Positions 4,852 to 5,633 of a stretch of 5,633 nt of DNA are shown here, piece by piece (within the stretch, counting starts at the first letter, position 1; each line of letters begins with the position of its first letter). The notes beneath the pieces were generated by a model. The model searched no databases and had not been told where the DNA came from. It was given only the letters and a program-made list of their open reading frames with translations. The translations under genes and the position numbers were made by a program. Where the stretch lies: assembly GCA_020216655.1 (NCBI GenBank), contig JAIWNU010000217.1, forward strand, positions 1 to 5,633, written 5' to 3'. The stretch comes from Treponema sp. GTDB lineage: Bacteria > Spirochaetota > Spirochaetia > Treponematales > Breznakiellaceae.

Positions 4852-5439
4852 ATGATTAAATTTTTTCGTTACCATAGCACACATTTTTTCTTCTTAAACA
4901 ACAAAAGCGGCGATCAGTGGCTCGCCATAGATGCTGGCTGGCCTTGTACCTTCCAAGAATACCGTCATAATCTTAAAAACCTTAATATAAAAATTGATGA
5001 ACTCACCTATCTTATTGTGACACATTTCCATCTTGACCATGCAGGGCTTTTGGGAGAGCTTCAGAAGACACCGATTGTTCCTTTAGTATTAGATTTCCAG
5101 CTGTCTTATATCGATGACATGGAACGAACAATTCTAAAAAATAAAGATTACAAGGAATACAAACGTATAGATATGCTCGGTTTGCATATAATGGCCCTTG
5201 AGAATCTAAACCAACATTTAGCTCAAACAGGATTTCCAGTCCATGTAGAAACTGCAGATGCCCATTCTCCCGATCATATTTGTCTCATTACTGACCAAGG
5301 GGAAGCAATTATCGGGGATCTGCCGCCAATCAACCAAATTATGCCCGATGATGAAAAAGGAACCGAAAACTGGACTAGGATCCTATCCAGAGGCGTCTCT
5401 GTGGTTTATCCTAGCCATGCGGAACCTTTCTACCCTTAA
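4852..5439 (+). CDS. Small metallo-beta-lactamase-fold hydrolase
   Basis: This 195-residue cytosolic protein has the complete metal-binding set of the metallo-beta-lactamase fold: THFHLDHAG (57-65) giving His58, His60, Asp62 and His63; His138 in DAHSPDHICL; Asp156 in IIGDLPP; and His189 in YPSHAEPF. The family binds two zinc or iron ions and cleaves esters, thioesters, lactones or phosphodiesters. The HSPDHI and IIGD spacing is like the glyoxalase II/lactonase-like branch. The exact substrate is unknown; this is not evidence of beta-lactam resistance. It begins 9 bases after the regulator's stop and lacks a Shine-Dalgarno site, so it probably depends on the upstream transcript. Codon use is AT-rich like the regulator's, suggesting the two genes travel together. 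Confidence 0.88.
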   Translation: MIKFFRYHSTHFFFLNNKSGDQWLAIDAGWPCTFQEYRHNLKNLNIKIDELTYLIVTHFHLDHAGLLGELQKTPIVPLVLDFQLSYIDDMERTILKNKDYKEYKRIDMLGLHIMALENLNQHLAQTGFPVHVETADAHSPDHICLITDQGEAIIGDLPPINQIMPDDEKGTENWTRILSRGVSVVYPSHAEPFYP

Positions 5440-5562
5440 TTATTTTCGCTTAAGATGAAACGACATTTAATCCCAGATTTCAAGTTAGCAAATTCCAAAC
5501 GCTCTGAATTTAAAAAAAACAAATATCTTAAATTTTTTATTCGCGCTCTGCCAGAATAGAAG

Positions 5563-5592
5563 TCACCTAAGTTAGAATAAAGGAGAGGTGAT
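5563..5592 (+). promoter_or_regulatory. Ribosome site of OrfA with a possible sequestering hairpin
   Basis: AAGGAGAGGTGAT (5580-5592) is a very strong ribosome site close to the ATG at 5595. TCACCT (5563-5568) is the exact complement of AGGTGA (5586-5591), leaving a 17-base loop, so a transcript entering from outside could fold and hide the ribosome site. Such shielding is known in several IS families; here it is inferred. Confidence 0.4.
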
Positions 5593-5594
5593 CT

Positions 5595-5633
5595 ATGGCT
5601 CGTTATAGCGCACAGTTTCGGAATACGGTACTT
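5595..5633 (+). CDS. IS3-family transposase OrfA, N-terminal end (partial)
   Basis: Thirteen codons are visible, MARYSAQFRNTVL, running off the window. The RYSxxFRxxVL pattern is the usual opening of the helix-turn-helix OrfA proteins of IS3-family elements (compare KYSEEFKxxVV). OrfA binds the terminal repeats and, by frameshift into OrfB, forms the full transposase. The start is certain from the strong ribosome site just upstream. Activity cannot be judged. Confidence 0.8.
   Translation, partial: MARYSAQFRNTVL

Larger units (their letters stand above)
5549..5633 (+). mobile_element. Left end of a second IS3-family insertion sequence (partial)
   Basis: The element is recognised by the OrfA start at 5595 and continues off the right edge. 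The left boundary is my estimate: TGCCAGAATAGAAG starting at 5549 has the TG opening typical of the family and lies 46 bases before OrfA. It does not resemble the terminal repeat at 67-91, so the two elements appear to be of different types. The exact boundary needs the right end for comparison. Confidence 0.6.

Noticed and set aside
1..5633. Composite transposon made by the two flanking IS elements
   Set aside because: The visible ends of the two elements are unlike each other, and neither is complete in the window, so joint mobility is not supported.

Overview
The window is an ordinary bacterial chromosome segment that uses the standard code: several real genes end in TGA and TGG is read as Trp. 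Both edges are cut by insertion sequences of the IS3 family. The mix of genes (Pat-type acetyltransferase, thioredoxin-CcdA fusion, CrtYcd-type lycopene cyclase, orphan LacI regulator) together with several starts lacking a Shine-Dalgarno site gives me a weak impression of a spirochaete of the Treponema/Spirochaeta kind. This is an impression only; no marker gene here fixes the taxon.

Layout. Positions 1-91 are the right end of an IS3-family element: the last codons of its OrfB transposase and a 25-bp terminal repeat. It sits inside vapC, of which only the first 63 codons survive (92-281, minus). The cognate antitoxin vapB (278-481, minus) is intact, with a clear promoter and palindromic operator at 485-531. 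Divergent from it is a probable two-gene operon (568-2315) of a Pat/Bar-like GNAT acetyltransferase and a periplasmic thioredoxin domain fused to a CcdA-like membrane domain, joined by a GTGA overlap. This block is visibly richer in G+C than its flanks. Next (2450-3033) is a HEPN/MNT pair in which the HEPN gene is intact and keeps its RX4HXY motif, while the nucleotidyltransferase partner is a pseudogene with at least one internal deletion and frame changes. A short 7-bp repeat tract separates it from a lycopene cyclase gene (3095-3799). A LacI-family regulator (3829-4842) and a small metallo-beta-lactamase-fold hydrolase (4852-5439) follow, 9 bases apart and probably cotranscribed. From about 5549 to the end a second, different IS3-family element begins with the start of OrfA.

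How the genes fit together. There is no single pathway. The acetyltransferase and redox membrane protein probably share a transcript, and the LacI regulator may control the hydrolase. The cyclase stands alone without other carotenoid genes in view. The strongest theme is decay: two toxin-antitoxin modules are broken in opposite ways (vapC toxin lost with antitoxin kept; MNT antitoxin lost with HEPN toxin kept) in a segment bracketed by IS elements. I see no convincing wholly new system. The points most worth checking are the orphan HEPN protein and the genes whose ATG sits where transcription should start.
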